Of a stretch of 54,264 nucleotides of DNA, positions 43,554 through 52,362 are shown in pieces. The stretch is from positions 1-54,264 of the forward strand of contig NZ_JPEO01000025.1 in the NCBI RefSeq assembly GCF_000753795.1. Direction: 5' to 3'. The stretch comes from Shewanella mangrovi (lineage in GTDB: Bacteria > Pseudomonadota > Gammaproteobacteria > Enterobacterales > Shewanellaceae). The position numbers and the translations under genes were made by a program. How positions within the stretch are numbered: the stretch's first letter is position 1; the number at the start of each line of letters is the position of its first letter. The notes below the pieces were generated by a model. It did no database searches, was not told the DNA's origin, and saw only the letters and a program-made list of their open reading frames with translations.

Positions 43554-44201
43554 TCAGCGCTCAGCTTTGGTGGCAGGTTTATCGCGGCGATCGCCAATTA
43601 TTTTGGCTGGGTTACCGGCAACAATTGCGTAGGCTGGCACATCTTTGGTGACCACGGCACCCATGCCAATCACCGCGTGATCGCCAATGTTGACGCCATC
43701 AACAATGCCCACCTGCGCACCAATCCACACATCGCGGCCGATAGTCACGCCTTTAGCTTGGCTGCTTTGTTGGTATATCGGCATATCCGGCGCCATACCG
43801 TGGTTAAAGGCGTAGATGGTGACATTATTGGCGATACGGGTTTGGTCGCCAATGATTAAGCCTTTGCCGCCGCCATCGAGCGAGCAGCCATGATTGATGC
43901 TGACTTCATTGCCGATAGTGATGGGCCCGTGCAAAAAGCAATCCGCAGCAATCATGCATTGGTCACCAATACTGATGCCGCGATTAGGTTCGCCAAACAA
44001 TTTGGCTTCCGGCGCGATAAAGCAGTTGTTACCGATAGTGATTGTTTCCAACGCTTGTAACTCTGCTTGGATTTGCTGCTGCCACGGCTCAGCCCAAAGC
44101 AGATGTTTGGGCTTCAAGCGATACCACAACCACGGCATCCAACTCAGGCGCTTTTTGTGCTGCGCGATGTAATCGTCCGGCGTTGGGCTGAACTCATTCA
44201 T
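43554..44201 (-). CDS. Left-handed beta-helix (hexapeptide) acyltransferase
   Basis: A 215-residue protein whose residues about 55-200 are hexapeptide repeats ([LIV]-G-x4), e.g. ISIGDQCMIAADCFLHGP, ITIGNEVSI, VTIGRDVWIGAQVGI, NIGDHAVIGMGAVVTKDVP. The conserved acetyltransferase histidine 'FNHG' (about 133-136) and the C-terminal VAGNPAKII motif match maltose/galactoside O-acetyltransferase-like enzymes. The acyl acceptor is unknown. Its ATG (44201-44199, preceded in frame by a GTG) overlaps the trmO stop by 8 bases, indicating coupling. Confidence 0.85.
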   Translation of the reverse strand: MNEFSPTPDDYIAQHKKRLSWMPWLWYRLKPKHLLWAEPWQQQIQAELQALETITIGNNCFIAPEAKLFGEPNRGISIGDQCMIAADCFLHGPITIGNEVSINHGCSLDGGGKGLIIGDQTRIANNVTIYAFNHGMAPDMPIYQQSSQAKGVTIGRDVWIGAQVGIVDGVNIGDHAVIGMGAVVTKDVPAYAIVAGNPAKIIGDRRDKPATKAER

Positions 44202-44982
44202 CACTTGGCTCTTGTGTTGGTGTTACTGGTGTTTGAGTTGCGGTGTCAGTCGTTTTTCTCAGCTTAGGCGCATCGACAACGTCGACCACTTCAATGCCAT
44301 TCTCGCGGGCATACCAAAAGATATCTAAATCATACAGCGCCACTTGATAGCGCTTCGGATCGTCCTTGGCCTTTTTGTAGGCTGGGCGCGGATCTTGCGC
44401 CAGCACGGCACTGATAAGCTCCGCCAGATGTGGGTACAGCGCCGCTAGCTTAGTGAGCTTTTGCTGCGCCAACGCATTGAAGCTCACCGGCACTTCTACT
44501 GGCGGCGCTTGGGCGATACCCGCGTGGGCGTCGGTGATGGCATCGGAAAACGGAATATAGGGTTTGATGTCGACAATCGGCGTACCGTCGAGCAGATCCA
44601 TCCCAGAAATCTCTAACTGCACTTTGCCTTTGTGCTGCCGAATGCCATGCAATTTTACCACCGATTGGCCTATGCCGTTGGGGCGAAACGTGGAGCGAGT
44701 GGCAAACACACCGAGCTTTTCATTACCGCCTAAACGTGGTGGTCGTACCGTGGTTTTCCAGCCTTGGGCGAGGTTTTCATGGAAGGAAAACAGCAGCCAC
44801 ACGTGACTGTATTGCTCTAAACCGCGCACCGCATCAATATGGTTGTACGGTGGCACTAATTCGACATAGCCACGAATAAAATCCACTAAGCCGGGTTGTC
44901 TTGGAATACCAAATTTCTGTTTATAAGGCGTGCGGCAAAAGGCGACCGCTTCGATATGGTTTTCGAAATGTTCCGAGGTCAA
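44194..44982 (-). CDS. trmO: tRNA (N6-threonylcarbamoyladenosine-37-N6)-methyltransferase TrmO
   Basis: A 262-residue TrmO (YaeB/TsaA). The SAM-binding beta-barrel carries YKQKFGIPRQPG (20-31), 'AVRGLEQYSHVWLLF' and 'FATRSTFRPNGIGQS' motifs of the family. It methylates t6A37 in tRNA-Thr. The start codon is TTG at 44982: no ATG lies near, a GGTGA sequence precedes it, and the N-terminal alignment with E. coli TrmO fits. It shares the minus-strand run rcsF-trmO-acyltransferase, then proS. Confidence 0.9.
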   Translation of the reverse strand: MTSEHFENHIEAVAFCRTPYKQKFGIPRQPGLVDFIRGYVELVPPYNHIDAVRGLEQYSHVWLLFSFHENLAQGWKTTVRPPRLGGNEKLGVFATRSTFRPNGIGQSVVKLHGIRQHKGKVQLEISGMDLLDGTPIVDIKPYIPFSDAITDAHAGIAQAPPVEVPVSFNALAQQKLTKLAALYPHLAELISAVLAQDPRPAYKKAKDDPKRYQVALYDLDIFWYARENGIEVVDVVDAPKLRKTTDTATQTPVTPTQEPSDE

Positions 44983-44999
44983 TCAGGTCACCGATCAGT

Positions 45000-45374
45000 T
45001 TATTCAGTTTTGAGTTTAATGGCTTGGCCGACACATAGTGTACGGGTAAAGCAGCCTTGAGCAGGTTCTGGGACTTCGGCACACTTTTTAATGATCAGAC
45101 CATTCGCCTTCATATCGGCAGCTTTACGACGTGCATCAGTTCGGGCATTAGCTAAGCTCGCCGGTGCAGCATTTTGATCGATTTGGCAATCACTGCCTTC
45201 TATCATGCCTAACGCCACATATGGGCCACTTGGCATGGATTTATCAAACAGTTTGACTTGTGATGGTTTGAAATAGTCATTGATAGCATCAGCATCAAGG
45301 TTGGACTTGAATACATAGTCGCTGCTACAAGCGCTGAGCAATAACACTGATACAACAGGGATAAGATATTTCAT
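45000..45374 (-). CDS. rcsF: RcsF-like outer membrane lipoprotein
   Basis: A 124-residue lipoprotein with lipobox LLSAC (Cys16). The folded domain has four cysteines, C63, C98, C108 and C114, matching the two nonconsecutive disulfides of RcsF, and the core 'ARTDARRKAADMKANGLIIKKC' is shared. In Enterobacterales RcsF senses envelope stress and signals to the Rcs phosphorelay. Shewanella lacks an obvious full Rcs pathway in this window, so the role is inferred. It lies 17 bases upstream of trmO, as in E. coli. Confidence 0.88.
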   Translation of the reverse strand: MKYLIPVVSVLLLSACSSDYVFKSNLDADAINDYFKPSQVKLFDKSMPSGPYVALGMIEGSDCQIDQNAAPASLANARTDARRKAADMKANGLIIKKCAEVPEPAQGCFTRTLCVGQAIKLKTE

Positions 45375-45396
45375 GGCTTCCGGCCTCTAAGTTATT

Positions 45397-45452
45397 GAGT
45401 ACCGATGAAATGCTCCTCACCCACGGTGAGGAGCGAATAAGCCTTGGTACTC
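45397..45452 (-). terminator. Nested inverted repeat, terminator between amidohydrolase and rcsF
   Basis: GCTCCTCACC / GGTGAGGAGC (45412-45421 with 45425-45434) is a 10-base-pair stem with a 3-base loop. It is enclosed by GAGTACC / GGTACTC (45397-45403 with 45446-45452), the outer arm touching the stop of the minus-strand gene. T-tract on the minus strand is short (ATTTCA). Confidence 0.6.
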
Positions 45453-46729
45453 TATCGAGTAAGGTATTTATGATAAAGCTGACGATGGCGATTGTTCAAA
45501 TCAACTTTGCGTCCATCGACATATAAAGTGTCAATTTTGCCAAATGCCGGGTCAAGAATGTCACCGCTGCTGATCACAATACTGGCATCGTAGCCTAAGG
45601 TAAGGGCACCAATACCATCGGCGCCGACAATTTTTGCGGCATCTAAGGTGATGGCACGTAGCGCTTCATCTTGAGTGAGACCCCATGCCACGGTTTGCGC
45701 GGCAGCAAGCGGCAAGTTACGGCTGTCCCAGTCATCACTAAAGCCAATTGCAAACGGAATGCCAGCGGCTTTGAGCATAGCAGGGATTTTGAACGCCTGA
45801 CCGATCGGCTCGTCAGCGCGCTGCGGCAAATCCAACATATGGGTATAGACTACACTGGCTTGCATTTCGTTAAGGATATCCGCTGAACGCCACGCGTCAT
45901 AACCGCCGACAATCACCAAGCTAAAGCCATACTTTTTACAAATTGCTGCGGCGTCTTCGATGGCTTGTTGTTTGTCGGCATGCACAAACAACTTACCGGT
46001 GCCGTTAAACAGCGGCAGCATCGCCTGCCAACGCTCATCAGGGGTTTTTATCTGTTTGGCTTTAGCGGCTAAAGCATATCGGTAGGCCGATTCAAAGTGC
46101 TGATCGATATCGATAAGCTTTTGCTCGTATGCTGCCTTAGCTTTTGCCTTTTTCTCATCAGTATCTAAACCCCAACGCGGCATACTCGGCCAGTTAAGAT
46201 GAATTTGCACTGCGGCTTGATGTTGTGCATCTTCAATGGTCCAGCTGTCGAGATTGACCAAGGCTGATTGCCCGGCCAATCCATCGCCGCGCGGAACCAC
46301 TTGCGCATAGGCGATGCCGTTGGCTCGTACCGTTGGAATGAGCTCTGAATCAGGGTTAAACGCAGTAGATGCCTGTAACTGCGGGTTATCGGTACCCACA
46401 TCTTCAATATCATTGGTTGCGCGCACTGCAGATATTTCGACTAAACCAAGTGTGGTATCGAGCGCCACTAATCCCGGATAGACATGTTTGCCTGTTAAAT
46501 CGATAACTTCAGCGCCTTCGGCCGTTAGCCCTTTTCCAACTGCAGCAATTTTACCCGCTTGCATTAACAGATCTGTATTCGCTAGCACTCCGTTACTGAC
46601 AGTATGTAGTGTGGCATTTTTGAGTAAAATAGGCTGCTGTTGTTTCGGGCCTGGAATCATATCGTGCGCCATGACGCCGAGGCTGGCGGCACTTAACAGC
46701 AATGCTGCGGTAAATTGAGATATGCGCAT
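45452..46729 (-). CDS. Exported amidohydrolase-fold protein lacking the HxH motif
   Basis: A 425-residue protein with a signal peptide (about 1-21). It has the N-terminal beta-sandwich 'ILLKNATLHTVSNGVLANTDLLMQAGKIAAVGKG' and C-terminal 'ALTLGYDASIVISSGDIL' that frame imidazolonepropionase-like amidohydrolases. The metal-binding 'D-x-H-x-H' after the first strand is replaced: VYPGLVALDTTLGL (A89-L-D91-T-T93). Its stop is 17 bases before the rcsF ... and its ATG overlaps the stop of the next gene by one base (TAATG), with GGAGG 7 bases upstream, so it is coupled to the 1013-residue homologue. Whether it is catalytic is doubtful. Confidence 0.82.
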   Translation of the reverse strand: MRISQFTAALLLSAASLGVMAHDMIPGPKQQQPILLKNATLHTVSNGVLANTDLLMQAGKIAAVGKGLTAEGAEVIDLTGKHVYPGLVALDTTLGLVEISAVRATNDIEDVGTDNPQLQASTAFNPDSELIPTVRANGIAYAQVVPRGDGLAGQSALVNLDSWTIEDAQHQAAVQIHLNWPSMPRWGLDTDEKKAKAKAAYEQKLIDIDQHFESAYRYALAAKAKQIKTPDERWQAMLPLFNGTGKLFVHADKQQAIEDAAAICKKYGFSLVIVGGYDAWRSADILNEMQASVVYTHMLDLPQRADEPIGQAFKIPAMLKAAGIPFAIGFSDDWDSRNLPLAAAQTVAWGLTQDEALRAITLDAAKIVGADGIGALTLGYDASIVISSGDILDPAFGKIDTLYVDGRKVDLNNRHRQLYHKYLTR

Positions 46730-49700
46730 TATCGTGCCTCCTTATGGCTGTCCCATGCATGGAATTCAGTATCGCAATGCCAGATGGGTTCGGGCTTGGC
46801 AGTCGATTTTTCACCTTGTTTACGCTGCTCGTCACTGCTGAGCACTTTTTGGATGAGCGCGGCCTTTTCTGCGGCAATATCTTGCGTGCGTTGCTCGTTG
46901 ACGGCGCGGTCAAAGTAACGTTTACCACCGATCCAAACAGCCTTAGTTTTGGCATAGGCAGAGAGTGGGTTGTGATCCCATAAGACGAGGTCGGCTTGTT
47001 TACCGGCTTCGACCGAACCTGTCACTTTATCGACACCAAGCTGGATGGCTGGATTGATAGTGATCATCTTCCACGCTTCCTCTGGCTTCATATCGCAATA
47101 CATGACCGATTTAGCGGCTTCTTGGTTCAAGCGGCGCTGCATCTCATAATCATCGGAGTTTATGGAGGTAACGACGCCTTTACGGGCCATCAGACAGGCG
47201 TTTTGCGGAATAGCGTCATAGACCTCAAACTTATACGCCCACCAGTCAGCAAAGGTAGAGGCTCCAGCCCCATGTGCAGCTAACTCAGGGGCGACTTTAT
47301 AGCCCTCTAACACATGGGTGAAGGTTTTAACGCGAAAATCAAACTGCTCAGCTAAGCGCAGGAACATCAGAATCTCAGACTGCACATAAGAGTGGATATG
47401 GACATCCCGCTCGCTATTGAGCACCTCATCGACGGCCTCTAAGCGCAGGTTAGGGCGCGGTTCTAGCGTCCGCCGTTTTTCTCGAGAACGCAGCTCGGCG
47501 TAATCTTCGCGTTGTTCTTGATATTCTTTTGCGGCGTTAAACGCGTCGGTAAACAGTGCTTTTACGCCCATGCGGGTTTGCGGAAAACGCTTACTAAAAC
47601 GTTCCCCCCAATTGCTTTGTTTAACGTTTTCTCCCAAAGCGAATTTAATGCCAGGGCGAGCTTGGGTAAATTTCAGATTCTCAGCGGTTTCGCCCCAGCG
47701 CAATTGGATCACTTGCGCTTGACCACCAATTGGGTTGGCACTGCCATGCAGTAGATTGGCGGTGGTGACACCGCCCGCCAAAGAGCGATATATTGCGACA
47801 GCATCGGGATCGACGACATCACCAATACGCACTTCGGCAGTGACCGCGTCAGTGGCTTCGTTCACCCCACCGTTAATCGCAATATGTGAATGTTCATCAA
47901 TAATGCCGCTGGTCAGATGCATACCTTTGGCATTAATCACTTGGTAACCAGAAGGCGCGGCAATATTTTGGCCAATCTGTTTGATTTTACCGTCTGCGAC
48001 TAGAACATCGGTATTTTCCAAAATACCTTTGTCTGTCGAGGTCCATACTGTGGCATTTTTGAGAAGAAGGTGTTCCGCTTGCGGCAGTGTGGGCGCGCCA
48101 AAGGCTTGTATTGGCTGTACCAGTTTCGATACATAACTAGCTTGAGCAGGCTTCGGTTCGCTCTTAGCAGTAGACTCGCTAGCGAGTTTTTTACCATTAA
48201 TTGGCTCAATACTGCCATCGGCGGCAATACGTCTTCCTTGCACGCCTTGTGCATCATGCCACAAACTGAAACGACTAATACCGTCGATACCGGCCGCTGA
48301 CAGTTCGGCGCTAAAACTGACTTTATCATCGTCTACGGTGAGATGTGCCACTGTGAGTTCATCATCACCTGCAGAGAGTGTACCTTTTGCTTTGCCTTTG
48401 GTTTGAGGTACTTCTAGGTTTAGTGTTAGCTCCAAATTACCCAAATTGAGACTATATTCACCATCCCAGTCGGCACTTTTCGCTACGAGCTTATGTTCTT
48501 CACCTTGGGTCCACACACTAACAATGGTGCCATCAGCAAACACATTACCTTTGGTTACCACTAAATCAGCCATATAGCCAGGCGCAATTTTTCCGGCAAT
48601 ATCTTCAATGCCCGCTGCGGTTGCAGCTTCGGTGGTCAATGCCGCCAATGCTTGTTGCTCGGTTAAACCAGCGGTTATAGCGAGTTTAAGACGTGGCCAG
48701 AAAGCATTCGTCTCAATGCCGTGTTGTGTCAGTGAAAATGGGATCTTATGTGAGGCCAATACGGCAGCATTGGCGGGTGCTCGCTCCCAATGGCGTAATA
48801 TCGATAAACTGGTATTGTTGGCTTTTTCTTCGTCAGTCACATCGGGTGCGGCGGGATAATTTAACGGCAAAATCAGCTGTGGACTATATTGTCGCAATTC
48901 ATCAATGCGGGCGTATTCCTGACCACTACCTAATAAGTGAATAGGTAATTTTTCTGCCTTAAGTAGTTTAGCTGCCCGTAATTCATTATTAAGATTAGTG
49001 GTTTCAAATATTACGCCACTCGATTTGAGATTACCTAATTTTTCTAAGGCGATATTAAATTCAGGCGCCTTCATTTCAGGATACTCTTTGGCTTTTGCCA
49101 TATTCTCATTGTACCAACGAGCATCACTGAAGGTTTGACGGATCAGCGCAATACTGCCCATTAGCGAATTTGGATAATCTTGCGGAGAACTGCCTTTATC
49201 AAATGAGATAAATTGATGTGTTCGTGCTTTATAAATCACTTGGTTAGCGTTTTTATCCGCTAATGAAAGGCTGACACCTGTACCGCGAAATATGCCATCC
49301 TGAAACGCACTTTGCACACTGGTGAAGCCATTTGTTAACCATTTTTGCGCCGTTTTTTTATCCGGGTAAACATAGCTAAACCATTCTTTCTCTGCGTGAA
49401 TAGCGCCGTTAGCAGCATTGCCACCGATACGTTTTATCTCATATACTGGAGGCTCATGTTTTTCTTCCGGTGCTTTATATTCAATACCGTAGTTGGTATA
49501 CGGATCAATAAATCCTGGATAGATGGTATAGCCAGTGAGATTTATTTCGAAAGCACCCGCTGGAACATTGTTGTCAGACAATACTGATTTAATTTTATTG
49601 TTTTCAATGACAAGCGTTGCATCAGTTAATTGTTTTTGTGGTGAAAGCACGATAGTTGCGTGCGTTAATGCTGTGAGACTCGGCGTGTTATCGCTTTGCT

Positions 49701-49770
49701 GTCCGTCGCCAGCAAAGGCGCCTAAGCTGACGGTCGCAAGTAACGCGATAGGGGGGAATAGTATTTTCAT
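46729..49770 (-). CDS. Exported two-domain amidohydrolase
   Basis: A 1013-residue protein with a signal peptide (about 1-20) and two amidohydrolase-like halves. The N-terminal half (about 30-430) has the frame of the fold but D-P-Y-T-N (89-93) in place of D-x-H-x-H. A linker region of about 100 residues (430-540) precedes a C-terminal half (about 560-985) with an intact HxH: DEHSH at 625-629, later histidines in VHIHSYVQSE and 'FTHVLEGY', and the catalytic aspartate region INSDDYEMQR. The C-terminal half is therefore the likely active one. It is probably periplasmic. The family includes dipeptidases and imidazolonepropionases; the substrate is unknown. Confidence 0.87.
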   Translation of the reverse strand: MKILFPPIALLATVSLGAFAGDGQQSDNTPSLTALTHATIVLSPQKQLTDATLVIENNKIKSVLSDNNVPAGAFEINLTGYTIYPGFIDPYTNYGIEYKAPEEKHEPPVYEIKRIGGNAANGAIHAEKEWFSYVYPDKKTAQKWLTNGFTSVQSAFQDGIFRGTGVSLSLADKNANQVIYKARTHQFISFDKGSSPQDYPNSLMGSIALIRQTFSDARWYNENMAKAKEYPEMKAPEFNIALEKLGNLKSSGVIFETTNLNNELRAAKLLKAEKLPIHLLGSGQEYARIDELRQYSPQLILPLNYPAAPDVTDEEKANNTSLSILRHWERAPANAAVLASHKIPFSLTQHGIETNAFWPRLKLAITAGLTEQQALAALTTEAATAAGIEDIAGKIAPGYMADLVVTKGNVFADGTIVSVWTQGEEHKLVAKSADWDGEYSLNLGNLELTLNLEVPQTKGKAKGTLSAGDDELTVAHLTVDDDKVSFSAELSAAGIDGISRFSLWHDAQGVQGRRIAADGSIEPINGKKLASESTAKSEPKPAQASYVSKLVQPIQAFGAPTLPQAEHLLLKNATVWTSTDKGILENTDVLVADGKIKQIGQNIAAPSGYQVINAKGMHLTSGIIDEHSHIAINGGVNEATDAVTAEVRIGDVVDPDAVAIYRSLAGGVTTANLLHGSANPIGGQAQVIQLRWGETAENLKFTQARPGIKFALGENVKQSNWGERFSKRFPQTRMGVKALFTDAFNAAKEYQEQREDYAELRSREKRRTLEPRPNLRLEAVDEVLNSERDVHIHSYVQSEILMFLRLAEQFDFRVKTFTHVLEGYKVAPELAAHGAGASTFADWWAYKFEVYDAIPQNACLMARKGVVTSINSDDYEMQRRLNQEAAKSVMYCDMKPEEAWKMITINPAIQLGVDKVTGSVEAGKQADLVLWDHNPLSAYAKTKAVWIGGKRYFDRAVNEQRTQDIAAEKAALIQKVLSSDEQRKQGEKSTAKPEPIWHCDTEFHAWDSHKEAR

Positions 49771-49894
49771 CTATGCTCAGACCCTTGCAAGTATTAGTTT
49801 TAAGCAGCGTACAAGGTACCTTAGCAAATTTGTAAAAGCTATGCGCTAAATGTAATAAATTTGAAAGCTGTTGTTTCAAAAAAATTGCACAAAA

Positions 49895-49921
49895 AAGCCC
49901 CGAATCTCGGGGCTTCTATAT
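49895..49921 (-). terminator. Terminator of the H-NS family gene
   Basis: AAGCCCCGA / TCGGGGCTT (49895-49903 with 49907-49915) with a 3-base loop. On the minus strand it is followed by TTTTGTGC, about 17 bases past the stop at 49933. Confidence 0.88.
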
Positions 49922-49932
49922 TTATAGAGAGA

Positions 49933-50328
49933 TTATTTCTCGATAAGGAAGTCTTCCATTGAACGACCGTTGTCGACTTCGTTTTTAAATACGGTTGGCA
50001 TACGGCCTTGACCAGTCCAAGTTACCATTTCGCCATCGACTTCAATTTGGTATTTAGGTGGACGTGGTGCGCGTTTCTTGGTTGGCTTTGCAGCTACTAC
50101 GCCTAAGTCTTCAACAGACAAACCAACAGATTCCATTTGCTGACGAATTTCTTCAATTTTCGCAATACGCGCAGCTTGAAGTTTTTCTTCTTCTTTCACT
50201 TCTTCTGCACGTTCAACGATAATTTTCTCAAGTTTATCAGCAAGAGATTTCAGGTCATCTAAGCTCAGGTCTTTAACCGCCGCCTTAAAACGACGACCAT
50301 GGGTCAATATTTCGAGAAATTCGCTCAT
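49933..50328 (-). CDS. H-NS family nucleoid-associated protein
   Basis: A 131-residue H-NS-like protein. The N-terminal two-thirds is a coiled-coil oligomerisation region (about 20-65, rich in Glu/Lys). The C-terminal DNA-binding domain has WTGQGRMPTVFK (104-115), which contains the Q-G-R AT-hook-like motif that binds the minor groove of AT-rich DNA. It would silence AT-rich genes. It stands alone, between the amidohydrolase genes and etfBA. Confidence 0.93.
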   Translation of the reverse strand: MSEFLEILTHGRRFKAAVKDLSLDDLKSLADKLEKIIVERAEEVKEEEKLQAARIAKIEEIRQQMESVGLSVEDLGVVAAKPTKKRAPRPPKYQIEVDGEMVTWTGQGRMPTVFKNEVDNGRSMEDFLIEK

Positions 50329-50631
50329 GTTGAATTTTCTTCCTTTAATACGGTATGAAAAGTTTAATGGCTAAATAATAGAAATAAGATGTCACAGAAT
50401 CAAATAAATTTATCTTCATAATGTTATTTTTCTATTTAATTACGTTATTTTGCTGAATTGAGTTAATTCAATATTAAATTTGTGGCGTAAATCCCTCATA
50501 GCTAACAAGGATTAACTCGGGAGATTAAAACAGGTGTTTAATTGATGTTGACGTAAACGTAAGCTTGGCTTAGAGTTTGCCTGTGAGAGAAATCGGTCGT
50601 GGACGTCGCGACAGTAGTGAAGGAATAAGCA
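50329..50631. other. AT-rich divergent region between H-NS gene and etfBA
   Basis: About 300 bases without a gene. The left part (50329-50510) is markedly AT-rich and is the promoter side of the hns-like gene. The right part holds the etfBA promoter listed separately and a GAAGGAA Shine-Dalgarno at about 50617-50623. Confidence 0.5.
50547..50576 (+). promoter_or_regulatory. etfBA promoter with overlapping ACGTAAACGT motif
   Basis: TTGACG (50548-50553) and TAGAGT (50571-50576) are spaced by 17 bases, a good sigma-70 promoter. The -35 overlaps GTTGACGTAAACGTAAG, which resembles the LiuR (MerR-family) motifs predicted for branched-chain amino acid and fatty acid genes in Shewanella. Regulator identity is inferred. 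Confidence 0.55.
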
Positions 50632-51384
50632 ATGAAAGTAATGGTGGCAGTAAAGCGCGTTGTCGATGCCAATGTGAAGGTCAGAGTGAATGCAGAGCAG
50701 ACCGACGTCGACACCGCCAATGTCAAAATGGCGCTGAACCCCTTTTGTGAAATTGCGGTAGAAGAAGCGATTCGTTTGAAAGAGGCCGGTAAGGCAACAG
50801 AAGTTGTGGTGGTCACCGTGGGCCCAACCGCTGCGCAAGAACAATTACGGACGGCTTTGGCATTAGGCGCTGATCGTGCCATTCATGTGGTACACGATGA
50901 AGCACTCGAACCCCTGTCAATCGCTAAGCTGCTATTTGCTGTTCAGCAACAAGAGCAAGCGCAATTGCTCCTGCTCGGCAAGCAGTCGATTGATGGCGAC
51001 AATAATCAAACCGGTCAGATGCTAGCGGCACTCGCTAAAATGCCGCAGGCAACATTTGTCTCAGAAGTTGAACTGTTAGACGACGCCACTCTGGCGGTGA
51101 CGCGTGAGGTGGATGGCGGTGTGCAAGTGATGAAGTTACCGCTGCCCGCAGTGCTCACTGCCGATTTGCGCCTCAATGAACCGAGATATGCCACGCTGCC
51201 TAATATCATGAAAGCCAAGCGCAAACCTTTGGATACTACGGATGCTAATGCCTTAGGAGTAACGCTCAAATGTCATCAGCAGATTATCAGCGTGGTACCT
51301 CCGAAACAACGCAGTGCAGGTGTAATGCTGGACTCGGTAGAAGCGTTGGTCGACAAACTCAAAAATGAAGCAAAGGTGATTTGA
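50632..51384 (+). CDS. etfB: Electron transfer flavoprotein beta subunit
   Basis: A 250-residue EtfB with the N-terminal MKVMVAVKRVVDANVKVRV and 'MALNPFCEIAVEEAIRLKE' motifs. Together with EtfA it accepts electrons from acyl-CoA and other dehydrogenases and gives them to ETF:quinone oxidoreductase. The signature 'KQSIDGDNNQTGQMLAALA' (about 118-136) binds AMP. It lies 1 base before etfA and is co-transcribed. A LiuR-like site overlaps its promoter. Confidence 0.96.
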   Translation: MKVMVAVKRVVDANVKVRVNAEQTDVDTANVKMALNPFCEIAVEEAIRLKEAGKATEVVVVTVGPTAAQEQLRTALALGADRAIHVVHDEALEPLSIAKLLFAVQQQEQAQLLLLGKQSIDGDNNQTGQMLAALAKMPQATFVSEVELLDDATLAVTREVDGGVQVMKLPLPAVLTADLRLNEPRYATLPNIMKAKRKPLDTTDANALGVTLKCHQQIISVVPPKQRSAGVMLDSVEALVDKLKNEAKVI

Positions 51385-51385
51385 T

Positions 51386-52309
51386 ATGGCAGTGTTAGTG
51401 ATTGCAGAACATGATAATGCGCAGCTGAAGGCTGACGTTGCCAAAGCGGTTACTGCTGCCGCGCAACTTGGACAAGAGATTCATGTGTTGGTGGCCGGGG
51501 CTGGTTGCCAAGCGGTAGCCGAATCAGCTGCGAAAATGAGTGGCGTGGCTAAGGTGCTATTGGCCGACAACAGTGTTTATCAACATCAGTTAGCCGAAAA
51601 CTTCAGTGAGTTAGTGGTGGCGAACGCTGCGGGTTATAGCCATATTGTGAGTGTCGCGAGTGCCTTTGGCAAAGATCTGTTACCGCGAGTTGCTGCTTTG
51701 CTGGATGTGGCGATGATAGCCGATATTGTTGCCGTAAAAGACGCAGATACCTTCGTGCGTCCTATCTATGCTGGCAATGCACTGGCAACCGTGAAAAGTC
51801 TTGATGATGTAAAAGTCGTGTCGATTCGCAGCACGGCTTTTGATGCGGCTAGCAGTGATGGCAGCGCAGACATCGTTGCTGTTGAGCAGGTTTTTACACC
51901 AGTGAGCGAGTTTGTTAGCAAGACTGAGTTGCAATCTGAACGGCCTGAGCTTGGAAGCGCCAATGTGGTGGTTTCTGGTGGGCGCGCATTAGGTAGCGCC
52001 GAAAACTTTGCCTTGATTGAGCAGTTGGCCGATAAGCTAGGTGGTGCCGTTGGTGCTTCGCGAGCAGCGGTTGACGCTGGTTACGTTGCCAATGATTTAC
52101 AAGTCGGGCAAACCGGCAAAATTGTGGCGCCATCACTCTACATTGCGGTTGGTATTTCCGGGGCAATTCAACATCTTGCAGGCATGAAAGATGCCAAGGT
52201 TATTGTGGCCATTAACAAGGATCCGCAGGCGCCAATCTTTCAAATTGCAGATTACGGCTTGGAGGCGGATCTGTTTGAAGCCTTGCCGAAATTAATAGAA
52301 ATGATTTAA
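51386..52309 (+). CDS. etfA: Electron transfer flavoprotein alpha subunit
   Basis: A 307-residue EtfA. The C-terminal FAD-binding domain has GRALGSAENF (near 199-208), 'GASRAAVDAGY', 'GQTGKIVAPSLYIAVGISGAIQHLAGM' and 'INKDPQAPIF'. It forms the FAD-containing half of the ETF heterodimer with EtfB. The gene starts 1 base after etfB. A terminator follows. Confidence 0.97.
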   Translation: MAVLVIAEHDNAQLKADVAKAVTAAAQLGQEIHVLVAGAGCQAVAESAAKMSGVAKVLLADNSVYQHQLAENFSELVVANAAGYSHIVSVASAFGKDLLPRVAALLDVAMIADIVAVKDADTFVRPIYAGNALATVKSLDDVKVVSIRSTAFDAASSDGSADIVAVEQVFTPVSEFVSKTELQSERPELGSANVVVSGGRALGSAENFALIEQLADKLGGAVGASRAAVDAGYVANDLQVGQTGKIVAPSLYIAVGISGAIQHLAGMKDAKVIVAINKDPQAPIFQIADYGLEADLFEALPKLIEMI

Positions 52310-52325
52310 CCTTGCCAATAATTAG

Positions 52326-52362
52326 AAGGCGGCTGAGGTTTGTCCTTGGCCGCCTTTTTATT
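52326..52362 (+). terminator. Terminator of etfBA
   Basis: AAGGCGGC / GCCGCCTT (52326-52333 with 52349-52356) followed by TTTATTTT, 17 bases past the etfA stop. Confidence 0.8.
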
